The notes: generated by a model from the letters alone, not told the origin. A stretch of DNA of 64,000 nucleotides from Planobacterium oryzisoli (GCF_015354315.1 NZ_JADKYY010000005.1:115644-179643), one strand, 5' to 3'. Shown: positions 50,896 through 59,692, counted from the stretch's first letter. Numbers and translations: made by a program.

Positions 50896-51301
50896 CCGTA
50901 TGGAGCAGGAAAAACTAATTGTGCTCTACGACGGGTCCTGTGGGTTCTGCAATTTCTGGGTGGAATGGATCCTTCGAAGGGACCACAGGGACCGCTTCGT
51001 ATTTGCCTCCCTTCAGGGAGAAACCGCAACAGCGTTCCTCTCTGAGCGGGGCCTTTCAAGGCAGCAGCTCAGCACGCTGTACCTCTGGAAAAGAGGAGCG
51101 TACTACTACAGTAAGAGTCAGGCGGCCCTTCGTATCGCCAAAGAACTACCCGGCCCTTGGCCGCTCTTAGGAGCCCTGGGAATTTTACCGGTGGGACTGC
51201 TGGATTATCTCTACGACCGTGTAGCGGAAAACCGCAACCGCCTACTTAAAGACCACTGCTTTATGCCTACGGCAAAGGAGCGTGAAAAGTTCCTTCCTTA
51301 A
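50882..51301 (+). CDS. DCC family thiol-disulfide oxidoreductase (DUF393)
   Basis: A 139-residue protein of the DCC/YuxK family. The core is IVLYDGSCGFCNFWVEWILRRD with the redox-active CGFC motif (about residues 19-22) and the RDHRDRFVFASLQG follow-on; the C-terminus ends NRLLKDHCFMPTAKE-like. The ATG at 50882 overlaps the previous gene by 14 nt; a second ATG at 50900 (MEQEKLIVLYDG) fits the family N-terminus equally well. Substrate unknown. Confidence 0.85.
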   Translation: MPSLSRMEQEKLIVLYDGSCGFCNFWVEWILRRDHRDRFVFASLQGETATAFLSERGLSRQQLSTLYLWKRGAYYYSKSQAALRIAKELPGPWPLLGALGILPVGLLDYLYDRVAENRNRLLKDHCFMPTAKEREKFLP

Positions 51302-51336
51302 AATAACTTCCCCTTACAGCATACGGGTCAAATCCC

Positions 51337-51344
51337 TATATTTG
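51337..51344 (+). promoter_or_regulatory. -7 promoter box of DUF4290-murA, 5 nt from the ATG
   Basis: Exact TATATTTG, then CAGCC and ATG (51350). It implies a leaderless or nearly leaderless message. Confidence 0.5.
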
Positions 51345-51349
51345 CAGCC

Positions 51350-51997
51350 ATGGAATACAATACCGAGAGAACCCAGTTACATATGCCGGAATACGGAAGG
51401 CTCATACAACAGCTTGTGGAGCGGTGTAAGACACTACCCACCAAAGAGGAGCGTAATGAAATGAGCGAGGCCATAGTAGATTTCATGGGCCAGAGAAATC
51501 CCCAATTAAGGGATGAGGAAGACTACCGACACAAACTCTGGGACCATCTGTTTATCTTGGCAGACTATGATCTCGATGTGGATTCCCCCTACCCGATTCC
51601 CGCACGTGAGGAACGTCAGAAACCCCCTGAGAAACTGGAATATCCCAAACTGCAGGGCGAGTTCAAATTCTATGGAAAGAGCATCCTTCAACTCATAGAA
51701 ATGGCCATTGCACAAGAGGACGGCGAAGAAAAAGAAGCGCTTATAGAGGTGATTGCCAACAACATGAAAAAATCCTACAATATTTACAACAAGGAACATG
51801 TGACCGACGATGTGATTTTCCGCCACCTGAAAGAACTCTCCGGGGACCGACTGGACCTTACCGGGATTGATTCTTTAGAGAAAAGCAAGATCTACCATTC
51901 TTCCACGCGAAACAAGAACCAGAAAAACGGACAGCAGAACGGGCACAACCCTAAGTCCAGACACAAGAACCAACCCAACAAAAACAGAAGAAAATAA
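51350..51997 (+). CDS. DUF4290 family protein
   Basis: A 215-residue soluble protein with an acidic body and a strongly basic, Asn/Lys/Gln-rich C-terminal tail (from about 185: NKNQKNGQQNGHNPKS). It matches DUF4290, a Bacteroidota family typically next to murA, as here. The terminal base of its TAA is the first base of the murA ATG (51997), so translation is coupled. Function unknown; the basic tail suggests nucleic-acid or membrane contact. Confidence 0.8.
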   Translation: MEYNTERTQLHMPEYGRLIQQLVERCKTLPTKEERNEMSEAIVDFMGQRNPQLRDEEDYRHKLWDHLFILADYDLDVDSPYPIPAREERQKPPEKLEYPKLQGEFKFYGKSILQLIEMAIAQEDGEEKEALIEVIANNMKKSYNIYNKEHVTDDVIFRHLKELSGDRLDLTGIDSLEKSKIYHSSTRNKNQKNGQQNGHNPKSRHKNQPNKNRRK

Positions 51998-53304
51998 TGA
52001 GTGGAAGTTTCCGCATACAGGGAGGCCATAAGCTAAAAGGGGAAATCACTCCCCAAGGCGCAAAAAACGAAGCGCTGCAGATACTCTGCGCTGTCCTTCT
52101 TACCAAAGAAAAAGTAACCATCTCCAATATCCCCGATATTCACGACGTGAACCGACTGATTGAAATCCTGGGAGATTTTGGGGTGAAAATAGAAAAACGC
52201 GCGCCGGGGAGCTACAGCTTCCAGAGCGACGACATTAATTTTGAGTATATCCATTCCGAGGAATTCCGTAAAGACGGCGCCAAACTAAGGGGATCGGTAA
52301 TGCTTCTAGGGCCTATGCTTGCCCGTTTTGGAAAGGCCTCCATGCCTACTCCAGGGGGAGACAAAATAGGAAGACGACGTCTGGACACCCATTTCCAGGG
52401 ACTCATCGAGCTTGGAGCCACGTTCTCCTACGACGAGAAACTAGCGCATTACAGCCTCTCCTGCGAGCGCCTGAAAGGAGCCTCCATGCTTTTAGAAGAA
52501 GCCTCCGTCACAGGTACTGCCAACATAGTAATGGCGGCCGTACTTGCTGAGGGCACCACTTCCATCTACAACGCCGCGTGCGAGCCCTATCTTCAGCAGC
52601 TTTGCAAGATGCTCAACCGTATGGGCGCCCGCATTGAGGGTATCGGTTCCAATCTCTTGACCATCCACGGTGTTAAGGAGCTTGGAGGTACCGAGCATAC
52701 GATGCTACCGGACATGGTAGAGATCGGTTCGTGGATAGGACTTGCCGCGATGACCAAAAGCGAACTTACCATTAAGAATGTGTGCTGGGAGGAGCTCGGA
52801 CTTATTCCTACCACCTTCCGCAAACTGGGCATTTCTCTCGAGCGCCGTGGGGACGATATTTATATTCCTTCACAAGAGAGCTATGCGATACAGAAATTCA
52901 TCGACGGATCAATCCTTACCGTATCGGACGCGCCGTGGCCGGGCTTTACGCCCGACCTTCTCTCCATTGTTTTGGTCGTGGCTACCCAAGCGAAAGGAAC
53001 CGTACTAGTGCATCAGAAAATGTTCGAGTCCCGTCTCTTCTTTGTAGACAAGCTCATTGACATGGGCGCACAGATCATCCTGTGCGATCCGCACCGGGCT
53101 ACTGTAGTAGGTCTGGACCACGAGACGCCGCTTCGCGGAACTACCATGATTTCTCCAGACATCCGCGCAGGAAACGCCATGCTCATCGCGGCACTTAGTG
53201 CAGAGGGAGAATCCATCATCCACAATATCGAGCAGATCGACCGGGGGTACGAAGACATTGACGGTCGCCTGAGAAAAATCGGAGCGTATATCGAGCGTAT
53301 GTAG
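51997..53304 (+). CDS. murA: UDP-N-acetylglucosamine 1-carboxyvinyltransferase, Asp-active-site form
   Basis: MurA transfers enolpyruvate from PEP to UDP-GlcNAc, the first committed step of peptidoglycan synthesis. The 435-residue EPSP-synthase fold includes GAKNEALQIL (21-30) and ADG-type central loops. The active-site loop reads PTPGGDKIGRRRLDTH: residue 122 is Asp (GAC at 52360-52362) where E. coli has Cys115, the residue alkylated by fosfomycin. Asp variants occur naturally in Mycobacterium, Chlamydia and others and are active but fosfomycin-insensitive. It is coupled to DUF4290. Confidence 0.94.
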   Translation: MSGSFRIQGGHKLKGEITPQGAKNEALQILCAVLLTKEKVTISNIPDIHDVNRLIEILGDFGVKIEKRAPGSYSFQSDDINFEYIHSEEFRKDGAKLRGSVMLLGPMLARFGKASMPTPGGDKIGRRRLDTHFQGLIELGATFSYDEKLAHYSLSCERLKGASMLLEEASVTGTANIVMAAVLAEGTTSIYNAACEPYLQQLCKMLNRMGARIEGIGSNLLTIHGVKELGGTEHTMLPDMVEIGSWIGLAAMTKSELTIKNVCWEELGLIPTTFRKLGISLERRGDDIYIPSQESYAIQKFIDGSILTVSDAPWPGFTPDLLSIVLVVATQAKGTVLVHQKMFESRLFFVDKLIDMGAQIILCDPHRATVVGLDHETPLRGTTMISPDIRAGNAMLIAALSAEGESIIHNIEQIDRGYEDIDGRLRKIGAYIERM

Positions 53305-53343
53305 TGGCTGCTTAGAGTAAGAATACAGACAATAGGTACTCAG

Positions 53344-53370
53344 TGGTCTTCCCTACGGTGAAGACCATTT
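53344..53370 (+). terminator. Probable murA terminator
   Basis: TGGTCTTC (53344-53351) pairs with GAAGACCA (53360-53367), loop CCTACGGT, followed only by TTT, so it is moderate. Confidence 0.5.
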
Positions 53371-53451
53371 GTAGTACTAGAGCACTGCAAATACCCGGTG
53401 AAAACTCTTCCCAGCAGCGCTGTCTTATGCCCCAATAGCGGAAAAATTTGC

Positions 53452-53459
53452 TATTTTTG
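53452..53459 (+). promoter_or_regulatory. -7 promoter box of the aminotransferase
   Basis: Exact TATTTTTG, 20 nt before the ATG at 53480. Confidence 0.5.
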
Positions 53460-53479
53460 CAAGCAAACAACCGACAGTT

Positions 53480-54682
53480 ATGCCAAAGATATCCCAAAGG
53501 GCCCAGCATATGCCCCCTTCCCCAGTCCGAAAACTGGTTCCTTACGCCATAGAGGCCAAAAAAAAAGGTATTAAGGTATACCACCTCAACATAGGACAGC
53601 CCGATATTAAGACACCGGAAACAGCTTTGAAAGCCGTTAGGGAAAACGATCTGTCCGTCTACGAATACGCACTTTCAGAAGGTAATCTCGAGTACCGCAA
53701 GTCGCTGGAGTCTTACTACCACTCCCTGGGGTTCACAGACCTTACTCCAGATAATTTCATAGTGACCAATGGAGGCTCCGAGGCCTTAAATTTTGCTTTG
53801 GCCACTCTTTGCGATGAAGGCGACGAGGTGATCATACCCGAACCCTACTACGCCAACTACAATGGTTTCACCAGCACATTCAACGTAAAGGTAGTAGCTA
53901 TTCCCTCCACGATCGACACCGGTTTTGCCCTGCCCGATATGGCGGACTTTGAAAAGAAAATAACCGACCGAACACGCGCGATCCTGCTGTGCAATCCGGG
54001 CAATCCCACCGGTTATCTCTATACGCGAGAGGAACTTGAAAAACTAGCGCAGATTGCTTTAAAGCACGATATTGCTATAATCTCCGACGAAGTATATCGC
54101 GAGTATGTATACGACGGACTCTCTGCCGTTTCTGTCCTGGAATTTGACTCGTTGAAGGAGCATGCCATTGTCATTGACTCCGAATCCAAGCGCTATTCCA
54201 TGTGCGGCGCACGCATAGGTACCCTCGTGACGCGATCCAAAAAGATCCGCGATGCCGCAATGCTCTTCGCCCAGGCGCGCCTTTCCCCAGTGCTCTTGGG
54301 ACAGATTGCTGCAACTGCCGCCCACAAGAACGATGCGCAGTACATCCTTGATGTACGTAAGGAGTACACCGAGCGCAGGGACCTTCTGGTGGAACTTTTA
54401 AACAGCATTCCCGGTGTGGTGTGCCCAAAACCCAAAGGAGCTTTTTATTGCGTAGCAGAGCTACCGGTACAGGACACCGAAGATTTCGCGCAGTGGCTGC
54501 TGGAAAGTTACAGTAATGACAGCGAAACGGTAATGGTAGCCCCCGCAGGAGGATTCTATTCCGATCCTGCTTTAGGAAGAAAACAAGTGCGTATAGCATA
54601 CGTGCTTAACACGACCGATTTGAGGCGAAGCGTGGAAATTCTGCGCGATGCCCTGGAGCACTATCCAGGCACCATCCGCTGA
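53480..54682 (+). CDS. PLP-dependent aminotransferase, fold type I
   Basis: A 400-residue class I/II aminotransferase. YHLNIGQPDIKTP (about 33-45), NGGSEALNFAL (about 97-107), LCNPGNPTGYLY (with the Asn and Pro of the PLP pocket), DEVYREYVYDG and the PLP-lysine block SESKRYSMCGARIGT (Lys about 237) are all present. Substrate not determined; aspartate, aromatic or branched-chain amino acids are all possible for this subgroup. It is monocistronic between two hairpins. Confidence 0.9.
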   Translation: MPKISQRAQHMPPSPVRKLVPYAIEAKKKGIKVYHLNIGQPDIKTPETALKAVRENDLSVYEYALSEGNLEYRKSLESYYHSLGFTDLTPDNFIVTNGGSEALNFALATLCDEGDEVIIPEPYYANYNGFTSTFNVKVVAIPSTIDTGFALPDMADFEKKITDRTRAILLCNPGNPTGYLYTREELEKLAQIALKHDIAIISDEVYREYVYDGLSAVSVLEFDSLKEHAIVIDSESKRYSMCGARIGTLVTRSKKIRDAAMLFAQARLSPVLLGQIAATAAHKNDAQYILDVRKEYTERRDLLVELLNSIPGVVCPKPKGAFYCVAELPVQDTEDFAQWLLESYSNDSETVMVAPAGGFYSDPALGRKQVRIAYVLNTTDLRRSVEILRDALEHYPGTIR

Positions 54683-54689
54683 TAGCACC

Positions 54690-54727
54690 ATCCCGGAGTC
54701 TTAGAGTAAGATCCCGGGATTTATTCT
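54690..54727 (+). terminator. Probable terminator of the aminotransferase gene
   Basis: ATCCCGG (54690-54696) with CCGGGAT (54714-54720), then TTATTCTT. A 17-nt loop makes it a weaker example. Confidence 0.5.
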
Positions 54728-54755
54728 TAAAAACAGACTTTCACCTGCGATTCAT

Positions 54756-55796
54756 ATGGAATTAGAAAAAAATGTTTCCCTTCAGCACCTCCATACCTTT
54801 CACTCACCGGTTAGTACCCGTTATTTTCTAAAGGTCGCTAGCCTAGAAGAGTTGTACGCAGCACTGGAGAGGTACCAAGACCTCTGTAAAAAAGAGCCGG
54901 ATCTGCCTCTGCTAATACTGGGAGGAGGAAGTAATGTTGTTTTCTCAGGCGACTACAGGGGCCTTACAATCGCCTTGGGACTGAAAGGCATTGCCGTCGA
55001 GCACACCACTGAGGAGCAGGTACTTTTGCGTGTGCAGGCAGGAGAAGTATGGCAGGACCTGGTGGAGTACACTCTAAGGCACAACTGGGGCGGTCTGGAA
55101 AACCTTTCCCTAATCCCTGGAAACGTAGGTACCAGTCCCATGCAGAACATCGGAGCCTATGGAGTTGAAATAAAGGATGTTTTCGAGCGGTGCACTGTAC
55201 TAGATCTACGTACCCGTGAGATTAAAACCTTAACGAATAGCCAGTGCGAATTCGGGTACCGGGAATCTATCTTTAAAAGGAAAGCCAAGGGACAGTATAT
55301 TATACTCGAAGTATTTTTTTGTCTTACCCGAAGAAACCACCCCCTAAAGATCAGCTACGGAGCGATAGCATCCGAGCTTGAGGCCATGGGCGTAGTTACA
55401 CCCACCATTCAGCAGGTGGCCCAGGCCGTGGTCCGGATACGAAAAAGTAAACTCCCAGACCCTAATATACTTGGGAATGCCGGCAGTTTTTTTAAAAATC
55501 CCACGGTGGAGAGCCAGGTCTTCTCCGCTTTGGCGCAGCAATTTCCCACCATACCTTCCTACCCACAGCCCCAAGGCGTGAAGATCCCTGCAGGCTGGCT
55601 CATCGAGCAGTGCGGATGGAAGGGACGCAGGATTGGAAACGTAGCCTGCCACCACCTACAGGCCCTTGTGCTTGTAAACGCTACGGGAGAGGCCACGGGA
55701 GAGGAAATCTATGCCTTCTCTCAAGAAATCATCAATTCGGTCGAATCAAAATTCGGCATCACCCTGGAACGGGAAGTAAACATCATCACCTCTTAA
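54756..55796 (+). CDS. murB: UDP-N-acetylenolpyruvoylglucosamine reductase
   Basis: MurB reduces the MurA product to UDP-MurNAc using NADPH and FAD. The 346 residues have the FAD-binding LILGGGSNVVFSG (about 52-64), LSLIPGNVGTSPMQNIGAYGVEIKDVFE (about 120-147), the active-site Ser region LGNAGSFFKNP (about 240-250) and the C-terminal GITLEREVNII. The length matches type I MurB. It is followed after 32 nt by lnt. Confidence 0.96.
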   Translation: MELEKNVSLQHLHTFHSPVSTRYFLKVASLEELYAALERYQDLCKKEPDLPLLILGGGSNVVFSGDYRGLTIALGLKGIAVEHTTEEQVLLRVQAGEVWQDLVEYTLRHNWGGLENLSLIPGNVGTSPMQNIGAYGVEIKDVFERCTVLDLRTREIKTLTNSQCEFGYRESIFKRKAKGQYIILEVFFCLTRRNHPLKISYGAIASELEAMGVVTPTIQQVAQAVVRIRKSKLPDPNILGNAGSFFKNPTVESQVFSALAQQFPTIPSYPQPQGVKIPAGWLIEQCGWKGRRIGNVACHHLQALVLVNATGEATGEEIYAFSQEIINSVESKFGITLEREVNIITS

Positions 55797-55828
55797 GCTA
55801 CCCTTTTACAGCCTAAAAACAACCACGT

Positions 55829-57493
55829 ATGAAGCACCTGATTCTTTCTCTAATAAGCGCACTGCTACTCTCTATTGCCTGGCCCACCTACGGAGTGGTG
55901 TTTTTTCTGTTTTTTGCTTTAGTGCCCCTGCTTTTGGCCGAGCACGAGATTTCGCTTTCTAGGACTATAAAGAATAAAGCAAGCCGCATCTTTGCACTTT
56001 CGTACCTAACTTTTCTGATTTGGAACATCACCACGACGGGATGGCTGTACGGATCGAAGAATCCCGACGGAAGCAATGCACTTTTGGCAGTAGCCCTTCC
56101 CGTTACCGTGAATGCACTTTTCTATTCGGTGGTATTTATTCTCTACCACTACTACAAAAAATGGCAGGGGACCTATTGGGGACTGGTATTTTTTGTAGCA
56201 CTCTGGATGGCCTTTGAAAAGCTTCATTTGGAGTGGGAACTCACTTGGCCGTGGCTTAATCTGGGCAACGCTTTTTCGGAGAATCCTGAGCTGGTGCAGT
56301 GGTACGAATACGTGGGCGCCACCGGTGGGTCCTTATGGATTCTTCTTACCAATGTCTTTGGTTTTTACTCCGTGCGCGTCTGGGAGACCACCCGAAGACG
56401 AAAAGCACTAAAGACGAACCTGGCGCTCTTACTGGCACTAATGATAGTGCCTATGGGCCTTTCGCTTTACCGCTACCACACCTATACTCCAGAGCCTAAG
56501 GCAGAGGTCTCGGTCGTACTCCTGCAACCGGACCTGGACCCCTACAACGAGAAATACCAAAAGGACTCACTGGAAATTTTAAGCGAACTGCTTCTACTCG
56601 CAAACGGCTCGTCCGCTACGAAGGTAGACTACTACATAGGACCGGAGACGAGCGTACCGGGACAGGGCTCGATTTCAGTTAAAGGATTGGAGAAAAGCGT
56701 GCTTTTGGGCGAAATACGCACCTTCCTTTCGGATAAACCAGGTGCCGTGTTCACTACGGGGATTTCTTCGCACCGCTTCTACGGTCCTGGGGAAAAGAAA
56801 GGAGAAAACGCCTACCAGACTTCTTATGGCGACTGGGTCGAGAGCTACAATTCTGCAGCACAGATTGCCCCGGGCGAGCCTACCCAGATTTACCACAAAG
56901 GAAAACTGGTGCCGGGCGTAGAGATTTTTCCCTACATGGACTACCTAAAGCCCCTGCTGGGAGATGCCATGCTTAACTTTGGCGGCACGGTCGCTTCCCT
57001 GGGTAAAGACCCTGAGCGCCGGGTGTTTTCCAATCCATACAACCCGGGCAGACTTGCTCCTCTGATCTGCTACGAAAGCGTGTACGGAGAATTTACAGCA
57101 GAGTATGTACAGAATGGGGCTAACTTTCTGGCCATCATGACCAACGACAGCTGGTGGGGCGTAAGCGAAGGGCACCGACAGTTACTATCCTACGCGCGCC
57201 TAAGGGCCATTGAGACGCGCAGGGAAATCGCGCGCTCTGCCAACAGCGGTATCTCGGCCCATATCAATTCCCGTGGGGACATTGTATCCGATACTTTTTA
57301 CGGCGACCAGACCACTTTAAGTGCCCAGGTAACGTTACTCGAAGATATCACCTTCTATACCCGCACAGGAGATCTTCTTAGCCGCATAAGTCTTTTTGTC
57401 TTGGGATTCCTTATTTTCTATACCCTTATTAGTAAAATTCAAAACCGAAAAAAAAGTGTATCTTTACCGCGCAAAAACGGGCCAACTGTTTGA
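55829..57493 (+). CDS. lnt: Apolipoprotein N-acyltransferase
   Basis: Lnt adds the third acyl chain to lipoproteins in the inner membrane. The 554-residue protein has several N-terminal membrane helices (about residues 5-215), a periplasmic nitrilase-like domain with the catalytic triad Glu (GPETSVPG), Lys (HKGKLVPGVE) and Cys (LICYESVYG), and a final helix (about 510-530). All three residues are present. It probably shares a transcript with murB (32-nt gap). Confidence 0.93.
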   Translation: MKHLILSLISALLLSIAWPTYGVVFFLFFALVPLLLAEHEISLSRTIKNKASRIFALSYLTFLIWNITTTGWLYGSKNPDGSNALLAVALPVTVNALFYSVVFILYHYYKKWQGTYWGLVFFVALWMAFEKLHLEWELTWPWLNLGNAFSENPELVQWYEYVGATGGSLWILLTNVFGFYSVRVWETTRRRKALKTNLALLLALMIVPMGLSLYRYHTYTPEPKAEVSVVLLQPDLDPYNEKYQKDSLEILSELLLLANGSSATKVDYYIGPETSVPGQGSISVKGLEKSVLLGEIRTFLSDKPGAVFTTGISSHRFYGPGEKKGENAYQTSYGDWVESYNSAAQIAPGEPTQIYHKGKLVPGVEIFPYMDYLKPLLGDAMLNFGGTVASLGKDPERRVFSNPYNPGRLAPLICYESVYGEFTAEYVQNGANFLAIMTNDSWWGVSEGHRQLLSYARLRAIETRREIARSANSGISAHINSRGDIVSDTFYGDQTTLSAQVTLLEDITFYTRTGDLLSRISLFVLGFLIFYTLISKIQNRKKSVSLPRKNGPTV

Positions 57494-57511
57494 AAATAAA
57501 TTTCAAAAAGA

Positions 57512-57543
57512 TTTGTCAAACTAAAAAAATAATCCTAATTTTG
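57512..57543 (+). promoter_or_regulatory. Promoter of the L28-L33 operon
   Basis: TTTG (57512-57515), 20 bp, TAATTTTG (57536-57543): both elements match the Flavobacterium consensus with ideal spacing. ATG at 57583, leader about 35 nt. The best full promoter in the window. Confidence 0.65.
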
Positions 57544-57582
57544 CACACTCAAATAATTAAGTCGTAAAAAGAACATCGAGAT

Positions 57583-57822
57583 ATGTCAAGAATTTGCCAA
57601 ATAACAGGAAAGCGTGCAATGGTTGGTAACAACGTTTCTCACGCTAATAACAAGACGAAGAGACGTTTTGAAATTAACTTATTGGAGAAGAAATTTTACC
57701 TTCCGGAAACCGACGAGAACATCACTCTGAAAGTTTCTGCACACGGATTGAGAGTTATCAACAAAGTTGGTATCGAGGAGGCAGTAGAAAGAGCAAAAAG
57801 AAACGGATTTATTAAAAAATAA
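57583..57822 (+). CDS. rpmB: Large ribosomal subunit protein bL28
   Basis: A 79-residue basic protein: [29 protein letters not shown], with the [13 protein letters not shown] signature and the C-terminal [11 protein letters not shown]. Only one N-terminal Cys is present, so this is a zinc-free (C-) form. It is the first gene of an L28-L33-DUF4295 operon that is conserved across Bacteroidota. Confidence 0.97.
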   Translation: MSRICQITGKRAMVGNNVSHANNKTKRRFEINLLEKKFYLPETDENITLKVSAHGLRVINKVGIEEAVERAKRNGFIKK

Positions 57823-57827
57823 CAGCA

Positions 57828-58010
57828 ATGGCAAAAAAAGGTAACAGAGTTCAGGTAATCCTTGAGTGCACAGAACACAAGGAAACAGGTATGGCCGGAA
57901 TGAGCCGATACATCACCACCAAGAACAAAAAGAACACGACTGAAAGACTGGAGCTGAAAAAATTCAATCCGGTTCTAAAGAAGTACACAGTACATAAAGA
58001 AATTAAGTAA
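57828..58010 (+). CDS. rpmG: Large ribosomal subunit protein bL33
   Basis: A 60-residue basic protein ([43 protein letters not shown]). It has only one Cys rather than two CxxC pairs, hence the zinc-independent form. It lies 5 nt after rpmB. Confidence 0.96.
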   Translation: MAKKGNRVQVILECTEHKETGMAGMSRYITTKNKKNTTERLELKKFNPVLKKYTVHKEIK

Positions 58011-58032
58011 TTCCCCATAAAGCACATTTACA

Positions 58033-58185
58033 ATGGCAAAGAAAGTAGTAGCAACCCTGAAAGATGGTACATCTAAGAAGCTTACCAAAGTTGTGAAAAT
58101 GGTAAAGTCACCAAAGTCCGGTGCTTACGTTTTCGAGGAGAGAGTAATGAACGCTGACGACGTAGATGCTTTTCTAAAGAAATAG
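58033..58185 (+). CDS. DUF4295 family small ribosome-associated protein (probable bL38)
   Basis: A 50-residue basic protein: MAKKVVATLKDGTSKKLTKV to FEERVMNADDVDAFLKK. It belongs to DUF4295, found only in Bacteroidota directly after L28 and L33. I believe this family corresponds to the extra ribosomal protein bL38 reported from a Flavobacterium ribosome structure; that link is from memory. It lies 22 nt after rpmG and before the operon terminator. Confidence 0.85.
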   Translation: MAKKVVATLKDGTSKKLTKVVKMVKSPKSGAYVFEERVMNADDVDAFLKK

Positions 58186-58220
58186 TCTTCTATGGTGCTC
58201 TAAAGCGCATACCATATACA

Positions 58221-58253
58221 AACCACTCTTTATTTATTAAGGGTGGTTTTTTT
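58221..58253 (+). terminator. Terminator of the L28-L33 operon
   Basis: AACCACTCTT (58221-58230) with AAGGGTGGTT (58239-58248), 10 bp with one G-U, then T5. The ftsY promoter box begins 4 nt after it. Confidence 0.75.
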
Positions 58254-58256
58254 ATT

Positions 58257-58264
58257 TATATTTG
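58257..58264 (+). promoter_or_regulatory. -7 promoter box of ftsY
   Basis: Exact TATATTTG directly after the terminator T-tract. The leader to ATG 58324 is about 55 nt and holds a GGG-CTCTT/AAGAG-CCC hairpin (58280-58300). Confidence 0.5.
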
Positions 58265-58323
58265 CACGAATCAATAATTGGGACTCTTTAAAAAGAGCCC
58301 ACAGCTAAAGAAAACACGTACCG

Positions 58324-59274
58324 ATGAGCTGGTTTAAAAAAATATTCAACAAACAGGAAAAGGAAACCCTCGATCAGGGACTGGAAAAATCCAGGGAAGG
58401 GTTCTTTGAGAAAATTTCCAAAGCCGTTGTGGGTAAAAGCACGGTGGATGAGGAGGTCTTGGACAACCTCGAAGAGGTACTTATTGCCTCCGACGTAGGC
58501 GCCTCCACCACCATAAAGATCATCGAGCGCATTGAACAGCGCGTAGCCCGTGACAAGTACGTCTCCACCGAGGAGCTTAACCGCATCCTGCGTGAGGAGA
58601 TTACCGCACTGCTTTTAGAAAATCCCCACCAAAATTCCGGTAATATCGACCAGAGTAAGAAACCCTATGTCATTATGGTGGTCGGAGTAAACGGTGTGGG
58701 CAAAACCACCACCATTGGTAAACTCGCCCACCAGTTCAAGAAGGAGGGCAAAAGCGTGGTGCTGGGTGCGGCCGATACTTTCCGCGCCGCGGCGGTAGAC
58801 CAACTCGTGATCTGGAGTGAGCGCGTAGGGGTTCCTATCGTAAAACAGTCGATGGGTTCGGATCCCGCGTCCGTAGCTTTTGATACCGTCCAGAGCGCAC
58901 AGGCCCAAGGTGCAGACATTGCCATTATAGACACGGCAGGCAGGCTGCACAATAAAGTGAACCTGATGAACGAGTTGAGTAAGATAAAGCGCGTGATGCA
59001 GAAGGTTCTACCCGATGCACCCCACGAGATCCTCTTGGTTTTGGACGGCTCCACCGGACAGAACGCCTTTGAGCAGGCCCGGCAGTTCACTGCAGCCACC
59101 GAGGTCAGCGCACTGGCAGTAACCAAATTGGACGGGACGGCCAAAGGAGGCGTGGTGATAGGAATCTCCGATCAGTTTCAAATACCTGTTAAGTATATAG
59201 GCGTTGGAGAAAAGATGGAGGACCTACAACTTTTCAACGGCGCAGAATTCGTGGATTCGTTCTTTAAAACGTAA
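58324..59274 (+). CDS. ftsY: Signal recognition particle receptor FtsY
   Basis: FtsY is the SRP receptor GTPase that brings ribosomes to the Sec translocon. The 316 residues are an N domain (about 10-95) and G domain: P-loop VGVNGVGKTTTIGKLA (about 120-135), DTAGR, TKLDGTAKGG and the final GVGEKMEDLQLF. The acidic A-domain is absent (short form, usual in this phylum). The basic N-terminus (MSWFKKIFNKQ) can bind membrane lipid. Confidence 0.96.
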   Translation: MSWFKKIFNKQEKETLDQGLEKSREGFFEKISKAVVGKSTVDEEVLDNLEEVLIASDVGASTTIKIIERIEQRVARDKYVSTEELNRILREEITALLLENPHQNSGNIDQSKKPYVIMVVGVNGVGKTTTIGKLAHQFKKEGKSVVLGAADTFRAAAVDQLVIWSERVGVPIVKQSMGSDPASVAFDTVQSAQAQGADIAIIDTAGRLHNKVNLMNELSKIKRVMQKVLPDAPHEILLVLDGSTGQNAFEQARQFTAATEVSALAVTKLDGTAKGGVVIGISDQFQIPVKYIGVGEKMEDLQLFNGAEFVDSFFKT

Positions 59275-59399
59275 CCTTTAAGGATATTTTAAGAATTTAA
59301 CTGAATAGTTTCAAATTTCCTACATTTAAAATTAGTTACCGTTTTTTGGTTTAATTTTAGCATATCAAAAAACAAATATTAACATTTAAATTTTAAACT

Positions 59400-59651
59400 A
59401 TGGGAATTTTAACTTGGATCATTTTTGGTCTTATCGCAGGAGCACTAGCTAAATTAATTATGCCAGGAAACCAGAACATGGGCTGGATAATGACTATCAT
59501 TCTAGGTATCGTTGGTGCCTTTGTTGGAGGTTTTATTGGAAGCCTTTTAGGAATGGGCAGTGTGGATGAATTTGATTTCGGAAGCATGGCGTTAGCAGTG
59601 GTAGGTGCACTTATTGTACTGTGGCTCTACGGCATGGCTACCAAGAGATAA
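59400..59651 (+). CDS. GlsB/YeaQ/YmgE family membrane protein
   Basis: An 83-residue, glycine-rich membrane protein with three hydrophobic helices (about 3-22, 27-50, 60-78) and the motif WIIFGLIAGALAKLIMPG, typical of the GlsB/YeaQ (transglycosylase-associated) stress family. Upstream DNA (59275-59399) is very A+T-rich without an exact TAnnTTTG box (only TAATTTTA at 59352-59359), so it may use an alternative sigma factor. Strong terminator at 59693. Confidence 0.87.
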   Translation: MGILTWIIFGLIAGALAKLIMPGNQNMGWIMTIILGIVGAFVGGFIGSLLGMGSVDEFDFGSMALAVVGALIVLWLYGMATKR

Positions 59652-59692
59652 TTAGTCTGGATCAGCAAAAACAAAAGACTTAAAACCAATGT

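Noticed and set aside
51997..53304. MurA as inactive because the catalytic Cys is absent
   Set aside because: Asp at this position is a known functional variant and the rest of the active site is conserved; murB is also present.
57828..58010. L33 as a damaged gene because zinc cysteines are missing
   Set aside because: Cys-free or single-Cys L33 and L28 forms are normal alternatives; the reading frame is intact and in the conserved operon.
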